A stretch of 64,000 nt of DNA, from assembly GCF_014692505.1 (NCBI RefSeq), contig NZ_JACNYK010000001.1, forward strand, positions 1 to 64,000. The letters run 5' to 3'. The number at the start of each line of letters is the position of its first letter. Positions within the stretch are counted from its first letter, which is position 1. The translations under genes were made by a program, and so were the position numbers. Below the pieces are notes generated by a model. That model ran no database searches, was not told the origin of the DNA, and saw only the letters and a program-made list of their open reading frames with translations. Origin of the DNA: Sphingobacterium arenae (GTDB lineage: Bacteria; Bacteroidota; Bacteroidia; Sphingobacteriales; Sphingobacteriaceae). Below are positions 15,655-24,140 of this stretch, in pieces.

Positions 15655-16935
15655 TTAATTCCCTGAAGTTGTTTTAAAATTGTACTGTGCCATCAAAAGC
15701 TGAATTTTGTGAACAATCAGATTTTGCTTTGCTTGGTCTTCTGCATGGGTATATGTGAGATAATCGTTTGTGGTAATCGTTCCGTACGCCAACTGATTTT
15801 GCGCAGATAACGTTATGTTTTCCCTCAATAGAACGATATCTTGGTCTGTTTGTATCAGTTCTTCTAGTTTAGATATTTCACTATTCTGCTGTTTTAGCGT
15901 CAAGTTAGTATTGAATAAGAAGGTTTCTTTTTGCACGTCAAGGGCATTCTGATTTAGATTCAGTATTTGTTTTTCCTGTTTCTGTGTATAGAAGCTGGAA
16001 ATATTCCATGTGAGACGGACGCCTCCGATATAATACAAATCGAAGTTATTGTTTAGCATATTTAACGCAGGCCTGCCATAACCTCCCTGAAAAAAAAGAT
16101 TAAAACGAGGGAGCATCTTCGTGTCTATGAGCTTGTTCTGCACATCGAAAGTTTTCTTTTGTATTTCAAACAATTTTAGTTCCGGACGATTGATTTCTGG
16201 CGTCAAAGAAGTTATGTATGGTTTTTCCAGTATCGTGTTTTCATCAACGGGTTGATTAACGAATAGGGAAAGCATATCGGCATACCCTTTTCGGATTGCT
16301 TTCAACTCGATGGTACGTTGATCGGCTTTTAATAGTTCTGCTTGCAGCACATCTGCACTACTTTTCAAAGCTGTTCCATTAGCAATGGCCACGTCGTTTT
16401 TGTTCATTCCGGAACGGATGTCTTTTTTCAAGATTTCAGCTTGGATTAGCTGCGCATCAATCAGTAGGATACCAAAGTAGAATTGGTTGATACGTTCTTT
16501 TAATTTGTACAATTCCACTTCTATTTTTTGTTCTTCCACAGCTGTATTCGCATAAATGAGTTCTTTTTGATGTTTAACGGTAAATAAATCGGTGAGCGGT
16601 TGTGACACCTCTCCATATAATTTGTATTGATCTTTACTTATAGAAGGAATATCGACGTTGGGGAGAGAGATAGGCACTTGTGTTACATCCGATTGATAAC
16701 TTACTTGTCCGCTAAGGTTTATTTGTGGCAGATAACCTTTTGCGGCATTAGTCAAGGAATATTCCTTTGTTTTGTCCAGGAGCGCATGTTGTTTAATTAA
16801 AGGGTAGTTGCTTTCTGCGAGTTGATAGCAGGCGTCTATGGTTAGCAATTTGGACGACTGCCCATAGATGTTGTAGGCTGTTATGAACCAACAGCTCATG
16901 ATAACCAGCCCCCTCCTAAATATTATTCTAATCAT
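15655..16935 (-). CDS. TolC-family outer-membrane efflux protein
   Basis: 426 residues with a signal peptide (hydrophobic to about residue 25, GQSSKL after it) and two outer-membrane-factor repeats rich in long helices, each opening with a Leu-rich ACYQLAESNYPLIKQ-type segment. It is the first gene of the efflux operon and provides the outer-membrane duct. A TetR-type palindrome lies 19-34 bases before its start codon. Confidence 0.9.
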   Translation of the reverse strand: MIRIIFRRGLVIMSCWFITAYNIYGQSSKLLTIDACYQLAESNYPLIKQHALLDKTKEYSLTNAAKGYLPQINLSGQVSYQSDVTQVPISLPNVDIPSISKDQYKLYGEVSQPLTDLFTVKHQKELIYANTAVEEQKIEVELYKLKERINQFYFGILLIDAQLIQAEILKKDIRSGMNKNDVAIANGTALKSSADVLQAELLKADQRTIELKAIRKGYADMLSLFVNQPVDENTILEKPYITSLTPEINRPELKLFEIQKKTFDVQNKLIDTKMLPRFNLFFQGGYGRPALNMLNNNFDLYYIGGVRLTWNISSFYTQKQEKQILNLNQNALDVQKETFLFNTNLTLKQQNSEISKLEELIQTDQDIVLLRENITLSAQNQLAYGTITTNDYLTYTHAEDQAKQNLIVHKIQLLMAQYNFKTTSGN

Positions 16936-16953
16936 GATTTTAATTGTTTTGTT

Positions 16954-16969
16954 TTAATCATTTGATTAA
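16954..16969 (-). promoter_or_regulatory. TetR-type operator before the efflux operon
   Basis: TTAATCA-TT-TGATTAA, perfect 7-bp arms with a 2-base centre, between tetR and the operon. The same arms form the core of the larger palindrome in front of tetR (17647-17672). Shared sequence is good evidence that the neighbouring TetR protein binds both. Confidence 0.75.
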
Positions 16970-16989
16970 CTATAGAATAAAAAAATACC

Positions 16990-17592
16990 TTATGTTTCTA
17001 ACATTATTTTTGCCCATTTAGCAATTAGTACCTTTCTTTCTTCCATCTGCATTTTAAACGTGTTATCATCTGCAAATAGAACTTGCTTTGCTATAAAAGG
17101 GAAAACCGTCATCCCAAGCAGCGACACGATAAAGTGTACTGGCTCTACATCCGGTTTTCTCTCCCTTAGCTGGCGGACAAAAGAAGAATTTTGTAACAGC
17201 TTTCTGACCTGTAGTCTATCTTTAAAGCCCTCCGGATTCGCCTTAATCTCGCCCAGAACAAATAAGGGTAAATCCGGATTGTCAACGAGCAAATTGATAT
17301 AGTTCTCCACCAGGGTTTCTATCTTTTCATCTAATGTCAAATCATCATTGTTGACTATCGGTAATATCACGCTAAACAATAATTGTAGCTTTTCTGCCAT
17401 AATCAACTGGAACAACTTTTCTTTACTACGAAAATAGTAATTGAGCAATGCCAGATTAATACCCGCTTCTTCTGCTATATCGCGTGTACGAGTTGCTACA
17501 TAACCTTTTTGCGTAAACACCTTACTCGCTGCCTGTATAATTTTCTCTTCTGTAGATGTATCTAAATTCTTTGTCCCTTTACTTTTCGCCAT
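16990..17592 (-). CDS. TetR/AcrR-family repressor of the efflux operon
   Basis: 200 residues from the ATG at 17592 (MAKSKGTKNLDTSTEEKIIQ). An ATG 18 codons upstream overlaps the promoter region and is not favoured. Residues 17-63 are the TetR helix-turn-helix (AASKVFTQKGYVATRTRDIAEEAGINLALLNYYFRSKEKLF). The rest is the all-helical ligand-binding domain with a TetR_C-like end. It has its own promoter (-7 TATCTTTG, complement of 17615-17622; TTTG 21 bases upstream) beside a 26-bp palindrome. It lies directly upstream of, and on the same strand as, the operon it probably represses. Confidence 0.93.
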   Translation of the reverse strand: MAKSKGTKNLDTSTEEKIIQAASKVFTQKGYVATRTRDIAEEAGINLALLNYYFRSKEKLFQLIMAEKLQLLFSVILPIVNNDDLTLDEKIETLVENYINLLVDNPDLPLFVLGEIKANPEGFKDRLQVRKLLQNSSFVRQLRERKPDVEPVHFIVSLLGMTVFPFIAKQVLFADDNTFKMQMEERKVLIAKWAKIMLET

Positions 17593-17646
17593 GTAATCTA
17601 TGTCCTTACAGCAACAAAGATAAAGACTATTTTTTTGATTAACCAA

Positions 17647-17672
17647 ATATTTTAATCAAATGATTAAAATAT
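17647..17672 (-). promoter_or_regulatory. 26-bp palindromic operator of tetR
   Basis: ATATTTTAATCA-AA-TGATTAAAATAT: perfect 12-bp arms with a 2-base centre, just upstream of the tetR -7 element and overlapping the -33 region. Its inner TTAATCAnnTGATTAA equals the operator at 16954-16969. Autorepression is the obvious reading. Confidence 0.8.
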
Positions 17673-17709
17673 CATGATAAGACCATTTATTCCCTACTTC
17701 CGTTAAACA

Positions 17710-17743
17710 AAAAAGTCATTTCCCTGTAGGGAAATGACTTTTT
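17710..17743 (-). terminator. Intrinsic terminator after tRNA-Lys
   Basis: AAAAAGTCATTTCCC (17710-17724) pairs perfectly with GGGAAATGACTTTTT (17729-17743), with a 4-base loop. It lies five bases beyond the tRNA 3' end and ends the tRNA transcript. Confidence 0.88.
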
Positions 17744-17748
17744 ATATG

Positions 17749-17821
17749 TGACCCCGGAGAGGCTCGAACTCTCGACCCACTGATTAAGAGTCTGTTGCTC
17801 TACCAGCTGAGCTACAAGGTC
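17749..17821 (-). tRNA. tRNA-Lys (anticodon CUU)
   Basis: 73 bases that fold as a cloverleaf: acceptor GACCTTG/CGGGGTC with discriminator A, D stem GCTC/GAGC, anticodon loop CTCTTAA (anticodon CTT, reading AAG), and T arm GAGAG-TTCGAGC-CTCTC. CCA is not encoded. The anticodon stem reads ACAGA against TCAGT, so the middle pair (29-41) is A-A instead of a normal pair. All other stems are sound, allowing two G-T pairs in the acceptor stem. A terminator follows immediately. Confidence 0.93.
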
Positions 17822-17885
17822 AAAACGTCGTTTCTGACTTACATAGGCAATATATGAACAAATTTTGGAATCGCAAAATTTTCTT

Positions 17886-17911
17886 CCGTTACTTATTTGT
17901 AACGGTTTTTT
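17886..17911 (+). terminator. Rightward intrinsic terminator without a known upstream gene
   Basis: CCGTTAC (17886-17892) and GTAACGG (17899-17905) form a 7-bp stem with a 6-base loop, followed by TTTTTT on the plus strand. Only minus-strand genes lie to the left, so no plus-strand gene needs it. It may block antisense transcription into the next region, or close an unannotated small RNA. Confidence 0.6.
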
Positions 17912-18174
17912 AGACAAAATGTCGTCGTTAACATTCAATGGTGCATCATTGTTTCACACCTTCTAAGATTGTGGCAAACCTCTATTCCTATTGGTCCTTT
18001 TTTTGTCTTCCGAATCATAACTTTGATTATGATTTTGCCTAATTTCTAAAAGACTGTGGGATGTGTCGGTTCGGAGCAATTCTTTCAATTAATTTCACGG
18101 GCGAACATCTATTATCGACAAGATCTTTTCACAACGAAGGCAAATCTTAGAAGCCAATTTGTTAATTTCGGACA
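17912..18174. other. Intergenic region before the aldo/keto reductase
   Basis: I see no gene or convincing repeat here. The region is AT-rich. A weak -7-like TTAATTTCGG lies about 15 bases before the reductase start, preceded by an AATTTG, but the fit is poor. Confidence 0.4.
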
Positions 18175-19134
18175 ATGCTTGAACAAAACAGAATAGGTCT
18201 TGGTATGGCTTCCATTGGTAGGCCACGATATATCAATATAAAACAGGATGAATCCAACGAAGTTTTTTCTTTGGAGAATTTTAAAGAAAAAGGAAAGGTA
18301 GCCATTGAAAACGCCTATAAAAATGGGATAAGGCATTTTGATACATCGCCGGGTTATGGCATAGCCGAATCATTACTCATCGATTGGCTAAAAGAAAAAA
18401 ATGATCCTGCGATAACCATATCTACTAAATGGGGATATACCTATGTTGCCGACTTCGACCCCAACGCAACCGAACACGAGGTAAAAGAACATTCCATAGA
18501 TAAGCTGATCGAACAGTGGATGGTTTCCCGGAAATTATTGCCCTATCTGAAAATCTATCAGATTCATTCAGCGACATTGGAAAGTGGGGTATTGGAAAAT
18601 TCCGAAGTTCTAAGCCGACTACATTCGATCAAAAAATCACATAAAATCCATATTGGTTTATCAACCACGGGAGATAATCAGGTAGAAGTTTTACAAAAAG
18701 CAATGGATATATTCATTGACGGAGAACAACTCTTCCAATCATTTCAATGTACGTTCAACATTTTAGAGCAAAGCATTAAAAAAATTAAAAATAAGCTTGA
18801 TCATTTAGACGGCCGATTGATAATTAAAGAAGCGATGGCAAACGGAAGATTAATCCCTAATAAACAATATCTTGGGTATAACGTCCTTTACGCTTTTATG
18901 AATACTTTGGCAGCAAAATATCATGTAGGCATTGATGCCATTGCGATGCAATATTGTATGGAAAGCTTTCCCACGGCATTGGTCTTAAGCGGGACCAACG
19001 ATAATAATCATCTGGTGTCAAATTTAAAAGCCAATCAATTTCAGCTATCATCGTCTGAAACGAAGCAATTAAGCGCTTTCGGCATAGAAAGTTCAGCCTA
19101 TTGGAAAGAAAGAAAGCGATTACAGTGGAACTAA
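18175..19134 (+). CDS. Aldo/keto reductase family oxidoreductase
   Basis: 319 residues with a TIM-barrel pattern. NAD(P)H-dependent active-site elements are visible: HFDTSPGYG with catalytic Asp and Tyr (about residues 54-62), ISTKWGY with the lysine (about 82-88), and QIHS with the histidine (about 124-127). The fold resembles the D-threo-aldose/L-fucose dehydrogenase branch, with RIGLGMASIGRP at the start, but the substrate is uncertain. It converges on the broken SDR gene. Confidence 0.88.
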   Translation: MLEQNRIGLGMASIGRPRYINIKQDESNEVFSLENFKEKGKVAIENAYKNGIRHFDTSPGYGIAESLLIDWLKEKNDPAITISTKWGYTYVADFDPNATEHEVKEHSIDKLIEQWMVSRKLLPYLKIYQIHSATLESGVLENSEVLSRLHSIKKSHKIHIGLSTTGDNQVEVLQKAMDIFIDGEQLFQSFQCTFNILEQSIKKIKNKLDHLDGRLIIKEAMANGRLIPNKQYLGYNVLYAFMNTLAAKYHVGIDAIAMQYCMESFPTALVLSGTNDNNHLVSNLKANQFQLSSSETKQLSAFGIESSAYWKERKRLQWN

Positions 19135-19155
19135 AAAATGGCTTAGCTTATTGGA

Positions 19156-20009
19156 CTATACCTCCATACCGATTCGTTCTAGCCATTTGTTTTTTAACTC
19201 GATCCTCTTTTCAATCAATTCACGAACGATAGGATCATTATTTTTGTTAATAATTACCTGTCCCATTCTGGTTTGATTATTCATATTAAATGTGTTAATG
19301 ATATCGTAGACTATACGCTGACGATTTTCCTCCGTTGGTTCGAGTTTGTAAATTGAATGTTTCAGCTTGTTTAATACTTTTTTGGATGCAATTTCATAAG
19401 TTTCAGTAACCTCCGGCAAGTCAGCGCACACCAAATTATCGTTGAACGATTCAGACAAACAACCATCAACTAAAACAGAGAAACAGTCAATGCCTTCATG
19501 CCTCAATTCAGCCTGTAATCCTTCCGATAGCGCTATGATACCTATTTTTGACAGCGTTTGAGGTATTAAAAATGGCAATGAAAACAGGGCCGGTCCGCAA
19601 CAGATATTTAGGATTGTTCCCGATTTATTTTTTCGCATATCCGGCAATACAGCCTGTATCATCCTTATCACATTAAATAGGCCGATGTCAAATATGCTCT
19701 TTATTGAGTGATGGAATTAGCTTCAAGCAGCCCCATACTCGCAACTTCCGCATCGTTAATCAATATATCAATTGCACCATATTTATGAATGATTTTCCCG
19801 ACATTCTCTGCTATAGATTTTTCGCTGTTCAAATCTATATTTATCACCTCTATGTTGGGGGTAGAACGAAGTTCATCGGCCGCTTCCCGGCTCTTATCAT
19901 CTGTAATTTCCATTGTTGCAATTACTCCATGCCCCTCTTCAGATAAAGCTTTGGCGATTAACTTGCCATAACCTGAACCACTGCCTGTTATCAAAATTGT
20001 CTTTGACAT
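19156..20009 (-). pseudogene. Frameshifted short-chain dehydrogenase/reductase
   Basis: The 5' part (from the ATG at 20009) encodes the SDR Rossmann start KTILITGSGSGYGKLIAKAL and stops near 19701. The next frame continues without a gap (IFDIGLFNVIRMIQAVLPDMR) and runs to 19156, so a single frameshift near 19700-19710 splits one gene. Active-site residues are also lost: NNAG has become NDAE, the serine strand reads NICCG, and YxxxK reads QTLSK, so Tyr is Gln while Lys remains. Both changes argue for decay rather than a sequencing error alone. It ends opposite the aldo/keto reductase. Confidence 0.8.
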
Positions 20010-20170
20010 AGAATTAGATTTAGAATACCAATCGGTTGCTCGTCCTACTTTGATCCCCAACGGTAGTATGCCCCATATTATAATGGACCTTTTTGGTAGT
20101 AATAGGACTCATTTTGTTTAGAACAGCTGTCGTTTCATATTTTGTTTCCAAAGAAAAATCCGGACAAAAT

Positions 20171-20698
20171 CTATTTTAATGACACGTCCGGTTCAAAATC
20201 CAAGGAAATAGAGTTCATGCAATACCTTTTATGTGTTGGAGGCGGACCATCATTGAAAATATGTCCCAAATGCGAGTTACAACGACCGCATTCTACCTCT
20301 ATACGATGCATTCCGAGGGAGTTGTCGTCTTTATAAATGACGGCGTTTTCTCGATCCGGTTCGAAAAAACTTGGCCATCCACAGGTACTTGCAAATTTGG
20401 CATCAGAGCGGAACAACCGGTTACCGCACACTGCACAATAATAGGTGCCTTTAGTTTCACTGTCCCAATATTCGCCGGTAAATGCGCGTTCCGTTCCTTG
20501 TTCCCTTGCCACAATATAAAGGTCATGTGGCAGTATTTTTTTCCATTCTGCATCATTTACATGGAGGTGTGTCGTGTCCGTACGGGAGTAATAGGGATTA
20601 TTTGTCTTATTCATAATTGTTTTGTTTTGTTGTGCATTTCCTTGACAACTAATGAGTACGAGAATCAGAACCCATAGGTTCTTAGCTATGTATTCCAT
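20171..20698 (-). CDS. msrB: Exported MsrB lipoprotein (methionine-R-sulfoxide reductase)
   Basis: 175 residues. A signal peptide with lipobox LVLISC (Cys18) directs it to the envelope. The MsrB domain (from about residue 45) has four zinc cysteines (Cys88, 91, 137, 140), CGWPSFF, and catalytic Cys160 in RYCMN. It reduces the R epimer of methionine sulfoxide in periplasmic or membrane proteins. It is one of at least six Msr genes in this window and the only one located away from the 43-51 kb group. Confidence 0.94.
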   Translation of the reverse strand: MEYIAKNLWVLILVLISCQGNAQQNKTIMNKTNNPYYSRTDTTHLHVNDAEWKKILPHDLYIVAREQGTERAFTGEYWDSETKGTYYCAVCGNRLFRSDAKFASTCGWPSFFEPDRENAVIYKDDNSLGMHRIEVECGRCNSHLGHIFNDGPPPTHKRYCMNSISLDFEPDVSLK

Positions 20699-20796
20699 TA
20701 TAATTTATATGTGTTGTGATTGCCGTTCAATACCTATATTTGTTAGAATAGGCATATTTTTAATGCCTCTTGTCCTTGAAAAATTCACCTTATAAA

Positions 20797-22533
20797 TTAG
20801 ATGATTTCCTTTAAATGCTTATAATTCGATTTTAGCGTTTGCATAGCTTCATCCATTCGACCACTTAACATCATTTTTCCTACTGACAATGTAAAGCCTT
20901 TCAATTGCTCCCATTCAATTTTGGGGGGCATCGCCAACGCATGCGGATTTGTCTTGATATCTATGATAACAGGACCGTTATGTTCCAACGCTTCGGAAAG
21001 GTCGTCATAAAGGGATTGGTGACTATTAATGGTTACGGATTTAAAACCCATAGCGGTTCCAATTAGCGCAAAGTCAGGATTAACAAGATCAGTTTCATTA
21101 TCAACGAGGCCCTGAACTTCCATTTCAAGTTTTACCATTCCCAACGACCGATTGTTAAATACAATAATCTTGATAGGCAAATTATATTGTTTGATGGTTA
21201 CCAGATCACCGAGCAACATAGTCAGTCCGCCGTCACCGCAGAGCGCGATAATCTCCTTTTCCGGTTGTGCCAAAGCAGCGCCAATAGCCATGGGCATCGC
21301 ATTTGCCATAGAACCATGATTGAATGATCCAAGAAATCTGCGTCCTTTGGCGCCATCAATATACCGGGCTGCCCATACGCAACACATACCCGTGTCCATC
21401 GTAAATATAGCTTCATCGGACACCAATTTATTGATTGTATGGGTAGCAAATTCGGGTTGTATGTGATCTGTTGTACCCGGATCTTCCACATAGGTATTCA
21501 GGTGTTTTTTTACTTGACCATATAGAACCAATTGTGCACGCAGAAAACTATCATCGGTTTTATCCGTTATGTAGGGCAGCAATGCTATTAATGTATCCTT
21601 AACATCTCCTGTCAACCCAAGTTCCAGTTTTGCCCTTCGCCCCAATTTCTCCGGTTTATCATCTATCTGGATCAGCTTGCTTTTGGTTGGCATGAAAGGT
21701 GTATAAGGGAAGTCTGTACCCAAGAGTAAAACCACATCCGATTCATGCATGGCATGGTAGGCAGAAGGTAGTCCCAATAGCCCGGTCATGCCAACTTCAT
21801 AGGGATTGTCAGGCTGTATGCCGGGTTTTGCAGGGAATGTATAACCTACAGGCGCTTTTAAGGCTTTCGCAAGACGTATGATTTCTTCACGCGCATGGAC
21901 CGCACCAATCCCGCAAAAGATGGAGACTTTTGGACACCTATTCAATAGAGCCGCTGCCTTTTGTAATTCTTCATCAATAGGACGCATTAGCGTAGCGGAG
22001 CTGTAATTGTGCATTGAGGTGACACTTTCCTGTGCAGGTTCAGCGGCGATATCACCGGGCAAGCCGATTACGGCTACACCCCGCTGGTGAATGGCATGCT
22101 GAATGGCTGCCTGTATCATGCGTGGAGCCTGAGCGGGTGTTTGAATTACCTGGTTATAGCAGCTGCAATCATCAAAAAGTTTTATCGTGTTTGTTTCCTG
22201 GTGATAGTCGGTGCCGAATTCACGAGTGTTTATTGTTGCAGCAATCGCTATCACGGAGGCTCCGGAACGATGTGCATCGTAAAGACCGTTAACAAGGTGT
22301 ACGTGCCCGGGTCCTGAGCTACCGGCACAACAGGCAATTCCGTTAAGCTTTGCCTCTGCGGTTGCAGCGTAAGCACCAGCCTCTTCGTGACGCACATGAA
22401 TCCATTTTATTTTCCCGTTACGTCGAACAGCATCATTCAGTTCGTTTAGGCTATCTCCGGTAACAGCATATATCCTTTTAATACCATTCTCTACCAACAT
22501 GTCGACGAGCTGCTCGGCTATCTTTTTACTCAT
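20797..22533 (-). CDS. poxB: Pyruvate dehydrogenase (quinone) / pyruvate oxidase
   Basis: 578 residues, the full length of PoxB-type ThDP enzymes. The catalytic Glu lies in HVRHEEAGAYAA (about 45-56). The central FAD-binding domain spans about 190-340, and the ThDP motif GDGGLTMLLGDL...NN lies at about 430-465. The reaction is oxidative decarboxylation of pyruvate to acetate and CO2 with electrons passed to quinone. It follows a DUF427 gene 72 bases downstream on the same strand, and their probable promoter bears the Crp/Fnr-like site at 23105. PoxB is a stationary-phase/stress enzyme in other bacteria, which fits the neighbourhood. Confidence 0.92.
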   Translation of the reverse strand: MSKKIAEQLVDMLVENGIKRIYAVTGDSLNELNDAVRRNGKIKWIHVRHEEAGAYAATAEAKLNGIACCAGSSGPGHVHLVNGLYDAHRSGASVIAIAATINTREFGTDYHQETNTIKLFDDCSCYNQVIQTPAQAPRMIQAAIQHAIHQRGVAVIGLPGDIAAEPAQESVTSMHNYSSATLMRPIDEELQKAAALLNRCPKVSIFCGIGAVHAREEIIRLAKALKAPVGYTFPAKPGIQPDNPYEVGMTGLLGLPSAYHAMHESDVVLLLGTDFPYTPFMPTKSKLIQIDDKPEKLGRRAKLELGLTGDVKDTLIALLPYITDKTDDSFLRAQLVLYGQVKKHLNTYVEDPGTTDHIQPEFATHTINKLVSDEAIFTMDTGMCCVWAARYIDGAKGRRFLGSFNHGSMANAMPMAIGAALAQPEKEIIALCGDGGLTMLLGDLVTIKQYNLPIKIIVFNNRSLGMVKLEMEVQGLVDNETDLVNPDFALIGTAMGFKSVTINSHQSLYDDLSEALEHNGPVIIDIKTNPHALAMPPKIEWEQLKGFTLSVGKMMLSGRMDEAMQTLKSNYKHLKEII

Positions 22534-22605
22534 ATTTTTAATGCTTTAAACATTTTGATTGAATTTCTACCGATGGTAGTATCGTACAATACAGACACCA
22601 TCATG

Positions 22606-22887
22606 TTACTTAATTACCTCTACTCCATTCCAAAATGCGAGATGCCCCTTTATACCTTCTGCTAATGTGGAGGGGTCAGGGTAATACCATGCTGCATCAG
22701 TTGCTGTTTCTCCGTTAACCACGACATTATAATAAGATGCTACACCTTTCCAGGCACAGGTCGTATGCGTATTGGATGGTGTTAAAAACTCCTTTTTAAC
22801 AGAATCTGCTGGAAAATAGTGGTTGCCCTCGACAATAACGGTCTTGTCACTTTCCGCGATCACTTGATCATTGTAAATTGCTTTCAT
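22606..22887 (-). CDS. DUF427 domain protein
   Basis: 93 residues covering one DUF427 domain: MKAIYNDQVIAESDKTVIVEGNHYFP at the start, then CAWKGVASYYNVVVNGE and AWYYPDPS. It is small, soluble and of unknown function; the family is often found with stress genes. It is the first gene of a probable pair with poxB. Confidence 0.88.
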   Translation of the reverse strand: MKAIYNDQVIAESDKTVIVEGNHYFPADSVKKEFLTPSNTHTTCAWKGVASYYNVVVNGETATDAAWYYPDPSTLAEGIKGHLAFWNGVEVIK

Positions 22888-23074
22888 TGATATTGGTCTT
22901 TTTAGTGAAATTATATTCTAAATGTTTATTATTCTTCAATTGCAAAGCTGGAATTCAAGGCGATAAGACAGGACGACTACATTGAAATCAATGTTGGGCT
23001 ATATCCACCAAACCTAACGCTACCAAAAAAGGATACATTGGTGTAGTAAAGCCTTAATCCTGCTTAATAAAGTA

Positions 23075-23119
23075 CTAAAGTAAAGACTCTGCTCTAAGCA
23101 TACGTTGACAAATGTCACA
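23075..23119 (-). promoter_or_regulatory. Crp/Fnr-like site and -7 element before DUF427-poxB
   Basis: On the minus strand TGTGACATTTGTCA (complement of 23106-23119) is followed, 24 bases on, by TACTTTAG (complement of 23075-23082), a near -7 element. The same spacing recurs at the five other copies. The leader to DUF427 would be about 185 bases. Confidence 0.6.
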
Positions 23120-23153
23120 GATACTGAAACTCTTATATAGTTTTTCAGACTAC

Positions 23154-23170
23154 AACCTAATATTTAGGTT
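23154..23170 (-). repeat. 17-bp palindrome downstream of the Crp/Fnr gene
   Basis: AACCTAA-TAT-TTAGGTT, perfect 7-bp arms. It may act as a weak terminator stem for the regulator gene or as a binding site; there is no T run on the minus strand. Confidence 0.4.
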
Positions 23171-23244
23171 TGGCTTTGTATTTCCTTTGTGGAAAGACTT
23201 CTTGAGGAGTTTTAGCTTTGAAATCCGATAGCTGCCTAAAAGTT

Positions 23245-23835
23245 TCAGAGATCAAGCATATTACTGCGTATCCTTGTTAATGTTTCCCTTGATACCCCGA
23301 GGTAGGAAGCGATCATATATATCGGAATACGTTCATGTAGCTTAGGAAAAATTCGGATGAATTCACGGTATCTATCTTCAGCCTGAAGGCTGAGCATCAT
23401 GAATATCCGGTCGCGGCAGACATCACAGTCATGCGTAATAATCCTATTGTTTAGCTCTTTAAAATTGGGTATATTTTCCAGAAGCGTTTTAAAACTATTC
23501 GTCGAGAGCTGTATTACAGTGCTATCTTCCAGCGCATCGATAAACTCATTTGAGGGAGAACCACTTAGCAGGCTAACAGGATCGTTTACCCAATGACCCG
23601 CAGTTGAAAGACCTATGATGTGCTCACAACCTTCATCGTCGATCCGATATGATCGAAAACAGCCACTGCATACCAAAGTGTGATATCTGCATACACTGCC
23701 TTGACGTAGTAAAAATTGCCTCTTTTTAAGTTGTTTTGGTATTGCCAGGGACTTAATAGTTGCGATTTCCCTGTCAGAGAATAGATCGTAAGTTCTAATA
23801 TAATTTTCGAAGAAGTTGAATATGTCCTCAGGCAT
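23245..23835 (-). CDS. Crp/Fnr-family transcriptional regulator
   Basis: 196 residues: a cyclic-nucleotide-binding-like beta roll (about 20-130) and a C-terminal winged helix ending IPIYMIASYLGVSRETLTRIRSNM, whose recognition helix is VSRETLTRIR. The beta roll lacks the cAMP phosphate-binding cassette but has an unusual number of cysteines (VCRYHTLVCSGCF at about 48-60, and CDVCRDR at about 146-152), possibly redox-sensitive. It is the obvious candidate for binding the six TGTGAYAAATGTCA sites in the window. The link is by proximity and motif type, not proven. Confidence 0.88.
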   Translation of the reverse strand: MPEDIFNFFENYIRTYDLFSDREIATIKSLAIPKQLKKRQFLLRQGSVCRYHTLVCSGCFRSYRIDDEGCEHIIGLSTAGHWVNDPVSLLSGSPSNEFIDALEDSTVIQLSTNSFKTLLENIPNFKELNNRIITHDCDVCRDRIFMMLSLQAEDRYREFIRIFPKLHERIPIYMIASYLGVSRETLTRIRSNMLDL

Positions 23836-24106
23836 TAATACAAATAATTGATTGATTCAAATAAATAAACCCCGAAGTGCGGTCGCTCGTTCGCGTAAAC
23901 GAAACCACACACTATATTTCGATTATTATTTAGTTTCATAGAATCTGATTTAAGACCCTAAAATTAATGCATATGGTAAGGCTCGGAAAGGGATAGAAAG
24001 GACAAAGTGTTGTAAAAAAAGACCATTGTGGTCAGGTATATCGATTAAGCTTCGAAGCCGGATCTTATCCTTTTTTTCCGGCAACAAAGGAATCAGACGG
24101 ACTTCC
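23836..24106. other. Intergenic region between Crp/Fnr and AraC genes
   Basis: About 300 bases without a gene that I can support. It should contain the Crp/Fnr promoter, but no clean -7 element is visible. Confidence 0.4.
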
Positions 24107-24140
24107 AATTGGGACTTGCACACTTGTGCAAATCCCAATT
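24107..24140. repeat. Long hairpin at the 3' end of the AraC gene
   Basis: AATTGGGACTTGCACA (24107-24122) pairs with TGTGCAAATCCCAATT (24125-24140), 15 of 16 bases, around a 2-base centre. It overlaps the stop codon of the AraC gene. No T run follows on the minus strand, so it is either an RNA-stabilising hairpin, a weak terminator or a protein-binding dyad. Confidence 0.55.

Larger units (their letters stand above)
22888..23244. other. Intergenic region between the Crp/Fnr gene and DUF427
   Basis: 357 bases without a gene. It carries a Crp/Fnr-like site (23105-23119) oriented toward DUF427-poxB and a 17-bp palindrome (23154-23170) after the regulator gene. A second possible leftward -7 element, TAGGTTTG (complement of 23009-23016), lies closer to DUF427. 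Confidence 0.5.

Noticed and set aside
17687..17938. 83-codon frame across tRNA-Lys
   Set aside because: It is the tRNA and its terminator read through; not a gene.
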